Below, one piece after another: positions 43,535-52,611 of a stretch of DNA of 64,000 nucleotides. The stretch comes from UBA7672 sp963718145. GTDB lineage: Bacteria > Pseudomonadota > Alphaproteobacteria > Caulobacterales > Hyphomonadaceae. How positions within the stretch are numbered: position 1 is the first letter of the stretch; the number at the start of each line of letters is the position of its first letter. The notes below the pieces were generated by a model. That model was not told where the DNA came from. It was given only the letters and a program-made list of their open reading frames with translations, and made no database searches. Position numbers and translations under genes: made by a program. Location of the stretch: positions 62,001 to 126,000 of the forward strand of contig CAVQYJ010000008.1 in NCBI GenBank assembly GCA_963718145.1, read 5' to 3'.

Positions 43535-44335
43535 ATGGTCGAGCATCGCAAGGGTCTCAACCGCACGCTGTTCTGGCTCTATTCGGGCCATGGCAAATGG
43601 CCATCGGTCTTCCGCTGGTCGATGCTGGCGTTCGACCTCGCCACCATCGCCCTGTTCCTCGTCCACCCGCTGCTGAGCTGGCATGACGGCGTGCCGGAAT
43701 CGATCGGCGTGTGGCTCTACATCGACATTCTCGTAGCGGCCATCATCACATTCGATTTCCTCGCACGGCTCTATATCGAGCGCGACAAGGTCCGGTTCTT
43801 TCTCAATGTGATCAACCTCGCCGACCTTGCCGTGGTCGCGACGCTGGTCGTGCCGCTGTTCGCTCAGAACCTGGTGTTCCTGCGCGTGCTGCGCGTCATC
43901 CGGCTGGTGCATGCGTATGATTATCTCGACAGCCAGCACGGCCTGTCGAAATGGCTGAAGATCAACTCGTTCGTGCTGTCGAAGATCGTCAACCTGATCG
44001 TGTTCGTCTTCATGCTGACGGCGCTGGTCTACGTCAACCAGGTGAACGAGAACGACAAGATCGAGAGCTATCTCGATGCGCTCTACTTCACCATCGGCAC
44101 GCTGACGACGGTGGGCCTGGGCGACATCACGCTGGAGGGAACGTATGGGCGCTGGATCACCATTGCGATGATGGTGCTGGGCGTGACGCTGTTCCTGCAG
44201 CTCATCCGCGCCGTGGCGATCGGCAACAAGTCGCACCGGGCCTGCCCGGCCTGCGAGCTGGCGACACACGATGAGGACGCGGCGCACTGCAAGCGATGCG
44301 GGGCGAACCTGTTCGCGGAGCGAGATGCAGCCTAG
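43535..44335 (+). CDS. voltage-gated-type potassium channel with C-terminal zinc ribbon
   Basis: The 266-aa protein has six membrane helices, an S4-like segment with regularly spaced Arg (FLRVLRVIRLVHAYDYL) and the pore TIGTLTTVGLGDIT, a variant of the TVGYGD filter. After S6 there is a short Cys-rich tail, RACPACEL and CKRCGANLF, which looks like a zinc ribbon. It starts ten bases after dihydroorotase and may be cotranscribed. The tail could be a sensor or assembly domain; it is not normal in small bacterial channels. Convergent with the next hydrolase gene, sharing CTAG at the stops. Confidence 0.85.
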   Translation: MVEHRKGLNRTLFWLYSGHGKWPSVFRWSMLAFDLATIALFLVHPLLSWHDGVPESIGVWLYIDILVAAIITFDFLARLYIERDKVRFFLNVINLADLAVVATLVVPLFAQNLVFLRVLRVIRLVHAYDYLDSQHGLSKWLKINSFVLSKIVNLIVFVFMLTALVYVNQVNENDKIESYLDALYFTIGTLTTVGLGDITLEGTYGRWITIAMMVLGVTLFLQLIRAVAIGNKSHRACPACELATHDEDAAHCKRCGANLFAERDAA

Positions 44336-45327
44336 AGCCGCGACTTGAGCCATTCCGCCGTGAGCTTCGCAGCCTCGCTCCTTTGCGCGGCGTTCAGCGT
44401 GTGGCCGGCCCTGGCGATGACTTTCGTGTCCGTCGGGCCTTTCAGCTCTTTCGCGGCGGGGCGGGCGTTGGTGTTGTTGTCGAGGAACTCGTCGGCCTCG
44501 GCGATGATGAAGCGCACTGCGGTGGTCTGCGGGATGGCGTCGAGGCGCCAGTAGGGTTTGTACTCGTTCGCCATCAGGCGGTTTTCCTGCTCGTTGCGGG
44601 CCTTCGCCGCTGCGGCCGTTTTCGGCGGCGCGCCTTCACGGGCGAGCTTGATCATGTCGGCCTGCGTGGCTGCATCTGGCGCGAAGGAGAGTTCCTTCTC
44701 GCCCTGTCCGGGAATGTCCGGCGTGATGGCGACGCCGGCCTTGGCGCGCGTGTCCATCGCAAGGACCGATATCACATGCCCGCCGCCCAGGCCGATGCCG
44801 GCGACGCCGATCCTCGCGCGGTCGACGCCGGGCAGCGATTGCAGATAGGTGATGGCGTTGCGCAGGTCCTGTACCTGGTGGTCGGGATCGATACGGCCGC
44901 GCCGGAAGACGATCTCCGGCGTCTGGTCGCTGAAGCGCATCTTGTCATAGGTGTCGACGCGCTCACCGAGATAGAGTTGCGCGCCGGACCGGCCCCAGCC
45001 GCGATAGTCGACGCTCAGGGCGATGACGCCCTGGCTTGCGAGTTCGGCCGCGTAAGCGTCGAGCGATTGCGCGGTCTCACCATAGCCTGGAGCCAGCACG
45101 ACAGCCGGCGCTCGTGCGGCGTTGGCAGGCATGAACAGGCGGCCGGAGAGTTTCACCTGTTCCGAATACCAGTTGGCTTCCGACAGGGTGACGCCGGCAG
45201 GCAAGGCTGCGGCAGGTGCGATGGGGCCGGCAGGAGCTGCGGTCGGCGCGTTGGGCGACGGCGCCGACGAGCACGCGGCGAGCGCGAGCCCGGCGAGGGC
45301 AAGGGCGACGGGACGTTTCATGCGCAT
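44332..45327 (-). CDS. alpha/beta hydrolase lipoprotein lacking the nucleophile Ser (paralogue 2 of 3)
   Basis: A lipobox (LALAAC) follows a short signal peptide. The alpha/beta hydrolase family is recognisable (LAPGYGETAQSLDAYAAELA, DYRGWGRSGAQ, LQSLPGVDRARIGVAG). The nucleophile elbow reads GIGLGGG, so the Ser expected at the centre is Gly. The acid (EADEFLDNN) and His (RAGHTLN) are present. The protein may therefore be inactive, or binding-only. Its neighbour at 45332 is a paralogue with an intact Ser, probably the product of tandem duplication, and it starts five bases after that gene. ATG 45321 is an alternative start. Confidence 0.75.
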   Translation of the reverse strand: MRMKRPVALALAGLALAACSSAPSPNAPTAAPAGPIAPAAALPAGVTLSEANWYSEQVKLSGRLFMPANAARAPAVVLAPGYGETAQSLDAYAAELASQGVIALSVDYRGWGRSGAQLYLGERVDTYDKMRFSDQTPEIVFRRGRIDPDHQVQDLRNAITYLQSLPGVDRARIGVAGIGLGGGHVISVLAMDTRAKAGVAITPDIPGQGEKELSFAPDAATQADMIKLAREGAPPKTAAAAKARNEQENRLMANEYKPYWRLDAIPQTTAVRFIIAEADEFLDNNTNARPAAKELKGPTDTKVIARAGHTLNAAQRSEAAKLTAEWLKSRL

Positions 45328-45331
45328 CACT

Positions 45332-46576
45332 CTACGTCTTGCCGCCGAGGAATTTCGTGAACCAGTCGGCGGCGAGGGTCGAGCCGACTTCGAAGCCTGT
45401 GCCTGAATAGGGCTGGAAATGGGTAAGACCCGGGAAGGTGATGACCTGGGATGTCACGCCGTGCTCGGTGAGGAAGGCCGAGCCGGAAAGCGCCGACCGG
45501 TTGCCGCCGATGAGTTCGTCTTTTTCGGCCGGCAGGAACAACACATGCTCGGTCGGGCGCGTGCGCTCCAGCATGGCGGCCGACTGGATGTCGCGGCTGC
45601 GCGAGCGGTACCACGTATCGACATTGGTCTGGAAGGAGAAGCCGGCTTCGGTTTCAGAGCCTTGGCCCGTTTTCACGCGGACAATCGCGTCTTCGAGGGC
45701 GGGTCCTGAAAGATCGTAGGCGCGCAGCGGTCCGGGTTGCTGGCCCATCACATGGATGACGGTCGCCTTGAGCCGTCCGTCGACGCCGATCAGGGCGGAT
45801 GAGACCGTGCCGCCATTGGAGGACGACCACGAGCCGATGCGCTCCGGATCGACGCCGGGCTCGCCCTGCATGTAGGAGATCGCAGCGCGGAAGGCTTTCA
45901 GCTCTTCGACATTGTTGAGGTTGGTGCGCTTGATGCGCACCGGCGCCTTCTTCACGGAGACAGGGCTGGCGTCTGTGGTCGTGTCGGGCGCTAGCAGCAG
46001 GAGTTCGTCGGCGCCGGAATCGGAGAAGCCATAGCTCTGGTAGTCGAACGCCATGGCGACCATGCCGCGCGCGGCGAAGCTGGCGGCGTATTTCTCGATG
46101 CCGATGGCCAGCGCGTTGATGCCGTGGGCGACGACGATGCCCGGATAGCTCGCCCTGGGGTCGAAATTGGCAGGGTAGAATATCTTGCCCTGCAGCCGCG
46201 TGCCGCCGTCGACATAGAAGCTGGCCTGTCGTGTGGTGACGCCAGGGGCGAGCACATAGGTCCAGTCCTCGGGCACGGTGGCGGAGCGTTTCCACTTCGG
46301 ATCCGTCGCCTGCGCCTGCAGGGCCGCGGCCTTCTCGGCGAGGATGGCGTCGGAGATGTGCCGGGGTCCGGTGTACTCTCCGGAGGTGACCGCGCGTGGC
46401 GCTGTGGGGGCGGTGGTGGTGGGTGGCGTGGTGGGGGTTGTGGGCGCGGTTGCGGCGGGGCGCGTGTCAGGCGCCTGCGCTGCGGGTGTCTGTGCGGTGG
46501 CGGGCGCGCATGCGATCGCGCAGATGGCGCCGAGCGCGGCGAGTGTGGCGCGCGTGCGCGCGCAGAACGGTGTCAT
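45332..46576 (-). CDS. exported alpha/beta hydrolase, 414 aa (paralogue 3 of 3)
   Basis: The ATG at 46576 follows GGGAGAGAG and opens a signal peptide (LAALGAICAIACAPATA). A Pro/Thr-rich linker follows, then an alpha/beta hydrolase domain with GKIFYPANF, IEKYAASFA, FDYQSYGFSD, the nucleophile elbow SWSSSNGG, an acid in PAEKDELIGG and the His in GLTHFQPYSG. It is closest to the protein at 1512-2645 (shared EPGVxPxxIG and GKIFYP). The longer frame to 46840 is rejected, as it lacks a signal. The gene probably forms an operon with the inactive-looking paralogue downstream. Confidence 0.8.
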   Translation of the reverse strand: MTPFCARTRATLAALGAICAIACAPATAQTPAAQAPDTRPAATAPTTPTTPPTTTAPTAPRAVTSGEYTGPRHISDAILAEKAAALQAQATDPKWKRSATVPEDWTYVLAPGVTTRQASFYVDGGTRLQGKIFYPANFDPRASYPGIVVAHGINALAIGIEKYAASFAARGMVAMAFDYQSYGFSDSGADELLLLAPDTTTDASPVSVKKAPVRIKRTNLNNVEELKAFRAAISYMQGEPGVDPERIGSWSSSNGGTVSSALIGVDGRLKATVIHVMGQQPGPLRAYDLSGPALEDAIVRVKTGQGSETEAGFSFQTNVDTWYRSRSRDIQSAAMLERTRPTEHVLFLPAEKDELIGGNRSALSGSAFLTEHGVTSQVITFPGLTHFQPYSGTGFEVGSTLAADWFTKFLGGKT

Positions 46577-47051
46577 CTCTCTCTCCCTCGCGCGCCTGGA
46601 CCTGCCGCCGTCAGGCGGGGCCGGGACTGCATTTCGCGAGGTCACCCTAGGCGGCGGCGTGATCGTCCTCAAGCCGCGCCGGACGGTTTTGCGCGGGGCG
46701 GGAGCGCTGCGCCTGCGATCATCGATTCGTGATCGATGGTTCGGACGGATGGCGGGTCGGCGCTCCGTTGAAGGTTGGTCAGGGAAAGCGGGCAGGGCTG
46801 ACCGCACTGCCGCTTCGACGGGAACCGGCCGCCTCCCCAAGGGCCCGGAACCCTACCTTACGCGCGCGGAGAGAAATGACATCTCCAGTCCCCCGACGCG
46901 CGCCGAACAGCCGGCTCCCGCATGTCGGGGCCGGCTTTTTCTTTTCCCGAACAGCGGAATGACGCCTCGGTATCGCATTTGATTGTCGGGCGTTCGTGGC
47001 CCGGCTAGGAGTCCTCGGCTTCCTTCCGATCCTGCACCTGAGACCCACGCG
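46577..47051. other. intergenic region with an orphan terminator
   Basis: No gene is supported in these 475 bases. A terminator-like hairpin lies at 46909-46940 on the plus strand, although no plus-strand gene precedes it, so a small RNA or an unrecognised short transcript could end there. Short frames such as 46729-46962 look like chance. Confidence 0.4.
46909..46940 (+). terminator. intrinsic terminator without an obvious gene
   Basis: AGCCGGC at 46909-46915 pairs with GCCGGCT at 46930-46936, and an inner CCCG/CGGG extends the stem with one bulged T. Five T follow at 46936-46940, then CTTTT. Orientation is plus, away from the hydrolase gene and toward the hydroxyacid oxidase gene. Confidence 0.6.
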
Positions 47052-48179
47052 ATGCTGGCGACATTCGAGGATTATCGCCAGGCGGCGAGACGGAAACTGC
47101 CGCGCCTGATGTTCGACTATGTCGATGGCGGCTCCTACGCCGAGCGGACGCTGGCGGCGAATGTCGAGGATCTTGCGCGTATCGCGTTGCGCCAGCGCGT
47201 GCTGCGGGATGTGTCCACGCTGAAGACCGAGGTCGATGTCTTCGGGCAGAGACTCGCCATGCCAGTCGTCCTGGCGCCTGTGGGCATGGCGGGGATGCTG
47301 GCGCGGCGGGGAGAAGTGCAGGCGGCGCGCGCGGCAAAGGCAGCGGGGCTGCCGTTCTGCCTGTCGACGCTGTCGATCTGCGGACTGGACGAAGTGGCGA
47401 GGGTCGCGCCGCCCTGGTTCCAGCTCTACGTGCTGAAGGATCGCGGCTACATGGGCGAGCTGCTGGCGCAGGCGAAGCGACTGGGCTCGCCGGTGCTGGT
47501 GTTCACCGTAGACCTGCCCGTTCCCGGAGCGCGCTATCGCGATGTGCGGTCGGGCCTCTTTGGCGGTTCGAGCGGCCTGAAGCGGATGATGGACGGGGCG
47601 ACACATCCGGGATGGCTGTGGGATGTGTGGCTGGGCGGGCGCCCGCACAGCTTTGCCAATGCGGCGCCGGCGGTGGGCAAGGGCGCGGGGTTCGCGGACT
47701 TCTGGGTCTGGGTGCGGAAGAATTTCGATCCCACACTGACCTGGGACGATCTCGCATGGATTCGCGAAGCCTGGAGCGGGCCAATCGTCATCAAGGGCGT
47801 GCTCGACGCGGAAGATGCGCGGCAGGCGGCGCAACTCGGCGTTGACGGGATCATCGTCTCGAACCATGGCGGGCGACAGCTCGACGGCGCGCCGTCCAGC
47901 ATCCGGGCGCTGCCCGCCGTGGTAGAGGCGGTGGATGGGCGCGCAACGGTTCTCATGGATGGCGGCATCCGGTCCGGGCTGGACGTCCTGAAGGCGGTTT
48001 CGCTGGGCGCCAAGGCGTGCCTCATCGGCCGGCCTTGGGCTTTTGCGCTAGCGGCGCAAGGCGAGGCCGGCGTGGCCGCGATGCTGGCGACGATGCGCGA
48101 CGAACTGCGCACGGCGATGGCCCTGACCGGCTGCACAGACATTGCGGAGGCGGGGCGCGGGTTGCTGTTCACGGGCTAG
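47052..48179 (+). CDS. FMN-dependent alpha-hydroxy-acid oxidase (L-lactate/mandelate dehydrogenase type)
   Basis: The 375-aa protein has the family markers LMFDYVDGGSYAERT, QLYVLKDRGYM, IVIKGVLDAEDARQA and the active-site segment SNHGGRQLDGAPSS with catalytic His and Arg. It oxidises a 2-hydroxy acid such as L-lactate or mandelate to the 2-oxo acid, passing electrons to FMN and quinone. The start at 47052 is family-like. The ThDP enzyme 49 bases downstream could decarboxylate the product, as in the MdlB/MdlC pathway. This pairing is inference. Confidence 0.88.
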   Translation: MLATFEDYRQAARRKLPRLMFDYVDGGSYAERTLAANVEDLARIALRQRVLRDVSTLKTEVDVFGQRLAMPVVLAPVGMAGMLARRGEVQAARAAKAAGLPFCLSTLSICGLDEVARVAPPWFQLYVLKDRGYMGELLAQAKRLGSPVLVFTVDLPVPGARYRDVRSGLFGGSSGLKRMMDGATHPGWLWDVWLGGRPHSFANAAPAVGKGAGFADFWVWVRKNFDPTLTWDDLAWIREAWSGPIVIKGVLDAEDARQAAQLGVDGIIVSNHGGRQLDGAPSSIRALPAVVEAVDGRATVLMDGGIRSGLDVLKAVSLGAKACLIGRPWAFALAAQGEAGVAAMLATMRDELRTAMALTGCTDIAEAGRGLLFTG

Positions 48180-48228
48180 CAGTGCCAGTGTCGGCGGACA
48201 GGGTCTGACCCGAATGCGGAGGACGGCC

Positions 48229-49794
48229 ATGGCGGTCCCAACAGAGATGACCGGCGCCGAGGCGATCATCGGATCGCTGGCGGACAGCGGCGTGACAGCG
48301 TGCTTCGCCAATCCCGGCACCAGCGAGATGCATCTGGTGACGGCGCTGGATCGCGAGCCGCGGATCCGGTCGGTGCTGTGCCTCTTTGAAGGCGTCGCGA
48401 CCGGGGCGGCGGACGGGTTCGCCCGGATGGCGGGAGTTCCGGCGCTGACGTTGCTGCACCTCGGGCCTGGCTATCTCAATGGCGGCGCCAACATCCACAA
48501 TGCGCGGCGGGCCTATTCGCCTGTCGTCAACCTCATTGGTGATCACGCCGTGACGCACCGCGCACTGGATGCGCCGCTGGCGTCGGACATCGCCGGGATG
48601 GCGAGGCCGAACTCCCGCTGGCTGAAATCGGTTGACCATGTGGAGGATGCCGGCGCCCTGGCGGCCGAGGCGTTCGCGGCGAGCTATGGCCCGCCGCCAG
48701 GACCGGTTTCGCTGATCATGCCGGCGGACACCGCATGGACCAGGGGCGCGACACTGGCGCCGACGGCCGCGCGCGCCGGCTTGAAGGCGCCGGACGCGGC
48801 TGTGGTCGATGCGGCAGCGAAGGCAATCCGGACAGCAAAGCATCCGACGCTGCTGGTCAATGGCACGGCGCTGCATCCAGGCGGCGTCGCCATTCTTGCG
48901 CGATTGCAGGCGGCAGGGGTCAACGTGCTGACCGACACGTTCATGGCGCGGCATGTGCGCGGCGGCGGGAGCTTTGCCGCGGCGCGATTGCCCTACTTCG
49001 CGGAAATGGCGGTCGACACGCTGGCCGGAACCGACCTGCTGCTGCTGGCGGGCGCGAAGCCGCCGGTGGCGTTCTTCGCTTATCCCGACACGCCGGGCGT
49101 GTTCACGCCGGCGGGCGCGACAACCATCAATCTCGGCGGCCCGGAGACCGACAGTCAGGCGGCACTGGCGATGCTGGCGGACGCGATGGGCGCAAGGGCG
49201 GTGACAGATGCGCCGTGGATGCGGGCGGAGGCGCCGACGGACGGCGCGTTCAATCCGCACACGATCGGTCTCGCGCTGGCGGCGCACCTCCCGGAGGGCG
49301 CGCTGATCTCGGATGATGGCGTGACGGCGGGGCTGCCGATCTACCAGGCGCTGGCGAGCGCGGCGCGCCACGAATGGCTGGGGCATACGGGAGGCGCGAT
49401 TGGGCAGGGCATGCCGGTGGCGGTGGGCGCAGCGGTGGCGCGGCCAGACGTCAAGACGCTGTGTCTCTCGGGCGACGGCGCGGGCATGTACACGGTGCAG
49501 TCGCTGTGGACGATGGCGCGCGAGAGGCTGGATATCCTCACCATCGTGTTCGTGAACAATGCCTATCGCATCCTCAGGATCGAGCTGGCGCGCACAGGTG
49601 CGGGCAATCCCGGCCCGGCCGCGAACGGCATGCTGAGCCTGGGCGATCCCGAGATCGACTGGGTCAAGCTGGCCGAAGGCATGGGCGTAGGCGCAGAGGC
49701 GTGCTCGACCCTGCCGCAATTCAATGATGCGCTGGCGCGAGCCATGGCGATGCGCGGGCCGCGGCTGATCGCGTGCCTCATTCCCGCGAGCTGA
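48229..49794 (+). CDS. ThDP-dependent decarboxylase/acetolactate synthase-like enzyme
   Basis: The ATG at 48229 follows GGAGG by eight bases. The 521-aa protein has the N-terminal Glu of ThDP enzymes (LFEGVATGAADGFARM), the middle domain and the ThDP-binding motif GDGAGMYTVQSLWTM ending in NNAYRI. It resembles acetolactate synthase large-subunit-like proteins and benzoylformate decarboxylase. No small subunit gene is adjacent, so a catabolic 2-oxo acid decarboxylase is more likely than branched-chain synthesis. Its neighbour is a hydroxyacid oxidase. Confidence 0.8.
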   Translation: MAVPTEMTGAEAIIGSLADSGVTACFANPGTSEMHLVTALDREPRIRSVLCLFEGVATGAADGFARMAGVPALTLLHLGPGYLNGGANIHNARRAYSPVVNLIGDHAVTHRALDAPLASDIAGMARPNSRWLKSVDHVEDAGALAAEAFAASYGPPPGPVSLIMPADTAWTRGATLAPTAARAGLKAPDAAVVDAAAKAIRTAKHPTLLVNGTALHPGGVAILARLQAAGVNVLTDTFMARHVRGGGSFAAARLPYFAEMAVDTLAGTDLLLLAGAKPPVAFFAYPDTPGVFTPAGATTINLGGPETDSQAALAMLADAMGARAVTDAPWMRAEAPTDGAFNPHTIGLALAAHLPEGALISDDGVTAGLPIYQALASAARHEWLGHTGGAIGQGMPVAVGAAVARPDVKTLCLSGDGAGMYTVQSLWTMARERLDILTIVFVNNAYRILRIELARTGAGNPGPAANGMLSLGDPEIDWVKLAEGMGVGAEACSTLPQFNDALARAMAMRGPRLIACLIPAS

Positions 49795-51858
49795 TCAGTC
49801 GTCGTTCGCGACCTGCCGGCGCTCGATCATGAAGGGTGCGATGGCCTGCGCCAGTTCGCGCACATTTATGGGCTTGCCGGCGATGCCGTCGAAGCCGGCG
49901 GCGGCATAGTCGGCGATGTCTTCCGCCGCGAGCTTGGCAGTGAGCGCGATGGCGGGCGTCGCCTGGTTCGGGCATTCCGCATCTCCGCGGATCCGGCGCA
50001 GCGTTTCAAGGCCGTCCATGTCGGGCATCACGATGTCCATCAGGATGACATCGAAGGTCCGGACATGGCACAGGTCGATCGCCTCGGGCCCCGAGGCGCA
50101 GTCCGTGACCTCGACGCCGAATTTCGCCAGCAGCAGATTGGCGATGCGGCGGTTGTTGTCGTTGTCGTCGACGCACAGCACGCGCTTGCTGGCCCAGATG
50201 GGGTCCGCGCCCGGGATGGCGCCGGAATCGACGTCGGTTGACCGATCGGCGGCAAGCGAAAGGTGGAAATGCGAGCCGTCGCGCCGCGCAGGTTCGAGCG
50301 TGAGGTCGCCGCCCATCAGCCGCGCAAGGCGACGGGAGATGAACAGGCCGAGCCCAGTGCCGCCGCGGCCGGCATTGGTGGGCGCCTGCTCGAATGGCGC
50401 AAAGATCGTCTCGGCGACGGCGTCGGGGATGCCGGGGCCAGTGTCGGCCACGCTGATCAGCACCGCGACGCGGCCGTCCCTGCCTTGGCGCGTGGAGAGC
50501 GTGGCGGTGACGCCGCCCGTGTCGGTGAACTTGATGGCGTTGGACAGGAGGTTGCCGATGATCTGCCGCAAGCGGCCGGCGTCGACCATGATCTGGCCGG
50601 CCTGCGCGTGGCTGCAATCGACCTTGAGGGACAGGCCCTTCGATGTGGCCTGCGGACGCCAGAAGTCGATCGTGCGCGTCAGCAACGAGGTGAGGTCGGT
50701 CGGGGAAAGGGAGATTTCGAGCTTGCCTGCCTCGATCTTGGAGACGTCGAGCAAGTCGTTGACGATCGTGAGCAGACCGCGCCCAGCGTCGTCGATCAGC
50801 GAGACGAGTTCGGCCGTGTCCTTGTCATGGCCGCCGCGCTTCAGCACTTCTACGGAGCCGAGGATGGCGTTGAGGGGCGTGCGCACCTCATGGCTCATCA
50901 CGGCGATGAAGTCGGACTTCGCCTTGTTGGCCTCGCGGGCCTTGTCGCGGCCGGCGCGCAGGGCGTCCTCTGCCGCCTTGATGAAGTTGATGTCCTGCAG
51001 CGAGCCCGAGATCCGGGTCGTGCCGTCGTCATTGCTCGAATAGCGCGCGCGCGCCGAGAACCAGCGATAGCCGCGCGTCTTGGTCTTGAGACGGAAATCC
51101 ACCCGCAGACGGGAAAGGCGCTTCCGGCCAAGCGCGAAGGCGTCGCGCAACTGGGCGACATCTTCCGGGTGCACGAAGTCATCGACACGGCTGAAGATGT
51201 CGTTGAACTCGTCGGCGGTGTAGCCGGTGATGCTGTTGAAGCTGTCGGAGAGGTGAAACCGGCGCAGGTCGGCGTCGGGCACGTCCCACAGTCCAACCCT
51301 GGCGGCTTCGAGGGCGCCCCGGCTGCGCTCCGTGTTCTCCACGACAATCGCGTTGGCTTCCTTCAGCTTGCCGAGGGCGTAGTCGCGCGCGAGGTTGGAT
51401 ATCCACGCGATGCCGCCGAGGGCTATGGCCGACAGCAGCGTCGCAAGCATCGTCATCATGGAGCGGTTCTGCGGCGTATAGGTCGTCGGAATGCCGATGG
51501 CGCCCGAGGCGGTCAGGAAGCCGAACGCGACAACGGCGATGCCAAGCGCCAGCGCCATGCGGCGCATATTGCCTTCGAGATAGAGCGCCGAGACGCCCGC
51601 GATCGCCGGCAGGGACGCCATGATCGGCGCAAGGATGCCAGAGTGGCGGAACGAGAGGATGGCAGTCGCGGCGAGGAAGGCGAGCACCATCCACGTCATC
51701 ACGGCGCGCGGGTCGCGGCGACGGCGGATCTGCACGAAGCCGTAGAAGCACCCCGCAGCGCTCGCCGCGGCGATGACGTGCGCTTCGATGTGTTGTGGGT
51801 TCAGCGCGAGGACGCCAAAGAAGCTGGCCGTCCAGCCAATCGCCCCGGCGAGGCACAT
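49795..51858 (-). CDS. hybrid histidine kinase with PAS, HisKA, HATPase and receiver domains
   Basis: The protein has several membrane helices in its first 160 residues, a PAS_3-type domain (TGYTADEFNDIFSRVDDFVHPED), a HisKA box with the phosphorylated His (VMSHEVRTPLNAILG), the ATP-binding N and G boxes (IIGNLLSNAIKFTD, GRGGTGLGLFIS) and a C-terminal receiver (LCVDDNDNN, DVILMDIVMPDMDG). It is a hybrid kinase of unknown signal. The frame has an ATG at 51858, but coding sequence (SAWAVVAAFFSGRLRRQYFS) continues upstream. A better start is probably ATG 52016, with one extra base in between, adding about 50 residues and another helix. Confidence 0.85.
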   Translation of the reverse strand: MCLAGAIGWTASFFGVLALNPQHIEAHVIAAASAAGCFYGFVQIRRRRDPRAVMTWMVLAFLAATAILSFRHSGILAPIMASLPAIAGVSALYLEGNMRRMALALGIAVVAFGFLTASGAIGIPTTYTPQNRSMMTMLATLLSAIALGGIAWISNLARDYALGKLKEANAIVVENTERSRGALEAARVGLWDVPDADLRRFHLSDSFNSITGYTADEFNDIFSRVDDFVHPEDVAQLRDAFALGRKRLSRLRVDFRLKTKTRGYRWFSARARYSSNDDGTTRISGSLQDINFIKAAEDALRAGRDKAREANKAKSDFIAVMSHEVRTPLNAILGSVEVLKRGGHDKDTAELVSLIDDAGRGLLTIVNDLLDVSKIEAGKLEISLSPTDLTSLLTRTIDFWRPQATSKGLSLKVDCSHAQAGQIMVDAGRLRQIIGNLLSNAIKFTDTGGVTATLSTRQGRDGRVAVLISVADTGPGIPDAVAETIFAPFEQAPTNAGRGGTGLGLFISRRLARLMGGDLTLEPARRDGSHFHLSLAADRSTDVDSGAIPGADPIWASKRVLCVDDNDNNRRIANLLLAKFGVEVTDCASGPEAIDLCHVRTFDVILMDIVMPDMDGLETLRRIRGDAECPNQATPAIALTAKLAAEDIADYAAAGFDGIAGKPINVRELAQAIAPFMIERRQVANDD

Positions 51859-52156
51859 ATAGCCGGCGGCGACCTGCGTGGTAGCGTCGGCCGCGTCGCC
51901 GAATTCATCGACGTCGGAGAAATACTGCCGGCGCAGCCGGCCCGAGAAGAATGCGGCAACGACTGCCCAGGCGCTGCCGAATGACCTTGCCGGAGGGCGA
52001 GGGGGCGGAGCGGCATTGGGCTGCGTTATGGCAGGCTGGAGCGAGATAGCCGGGTATCTCCAGGGCGAAGGTGGCCAATGTCGGGAAATGTCCTAGCGAT
52101 TTCCTCGTGGCGCGTCGCACGATCTTGGCGGCAAATCACGGATCCCGGACGCGTTT

Positions 52157-52537
52157 TCAGTGGAGATAGCTGGCGGCGACGGCTTCGGCGACCGCCTTGC
52201 CGCGTGCGGCGATCTCCGCCTCGGTGCGGGCCATGTCGGGGGAGCATTTTGAGGCGCGCGCCTGTTGGTTGCGGAAGCCGCGGTTGAAGGCGCTGGTGAG
52301 CGCATTCTTGCGCGGGCTGCCGGTAGGGGCCTCGATCGCGAGCATGTTGAACATGTAGTTGCGCCAGGTCTGGTCCGAATCGCCATTGCACACGGACCGG
52401 ATGGCGTGCGCCTGGCCCAGCAGGTCGGCGAGTTCGGCCAGCGTCTCCACGGGCGGCCCGGCCCCTTCCTGCGCGCGCGCGGGCAGGGATGCGGTGAGAA
52501 CCAGCAGCAGGGCGCAGGCGGAGGCTCGGAGACTCAT
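52157..52537 (-). CDS. TIGR02301 family exported protein, 126 aa
   Basis: The ATG at 52537 opens a signal peptide (ALLLVLTASLPARA). The mature part (ETLAELADLLGQAHAIRSVC, WRNYMFNMLAIEAP, FNRGFRNQQ) matches TIGR02301, a small periplasmic family confined to alphaproteobacteria and of unknown function. The frame upstream to 52582 has no signal. It lies between the hybrid kinase and the tRNA-Leu gene. Confidence 0.85.
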   Translation of the reverse strand: MSLRASACALLLVLTASLPARAQEGAGPPVETLAELADLLGQAHAIRSVCNGDSDQTWRNYMFNMLAIEAPTGSPRKNALTSAFNRGFRNQQARASKCSPDMARTEAEIAARGKAVAEAVAASYLH

Positions 52538-52611
52538 GAGGGGATATGTAGCGCCCCGGCATCCCCGTGGCAAAGCGTGCACGGCAGCGCCTGTGCCGGG
52601 GACCGGCTGCC

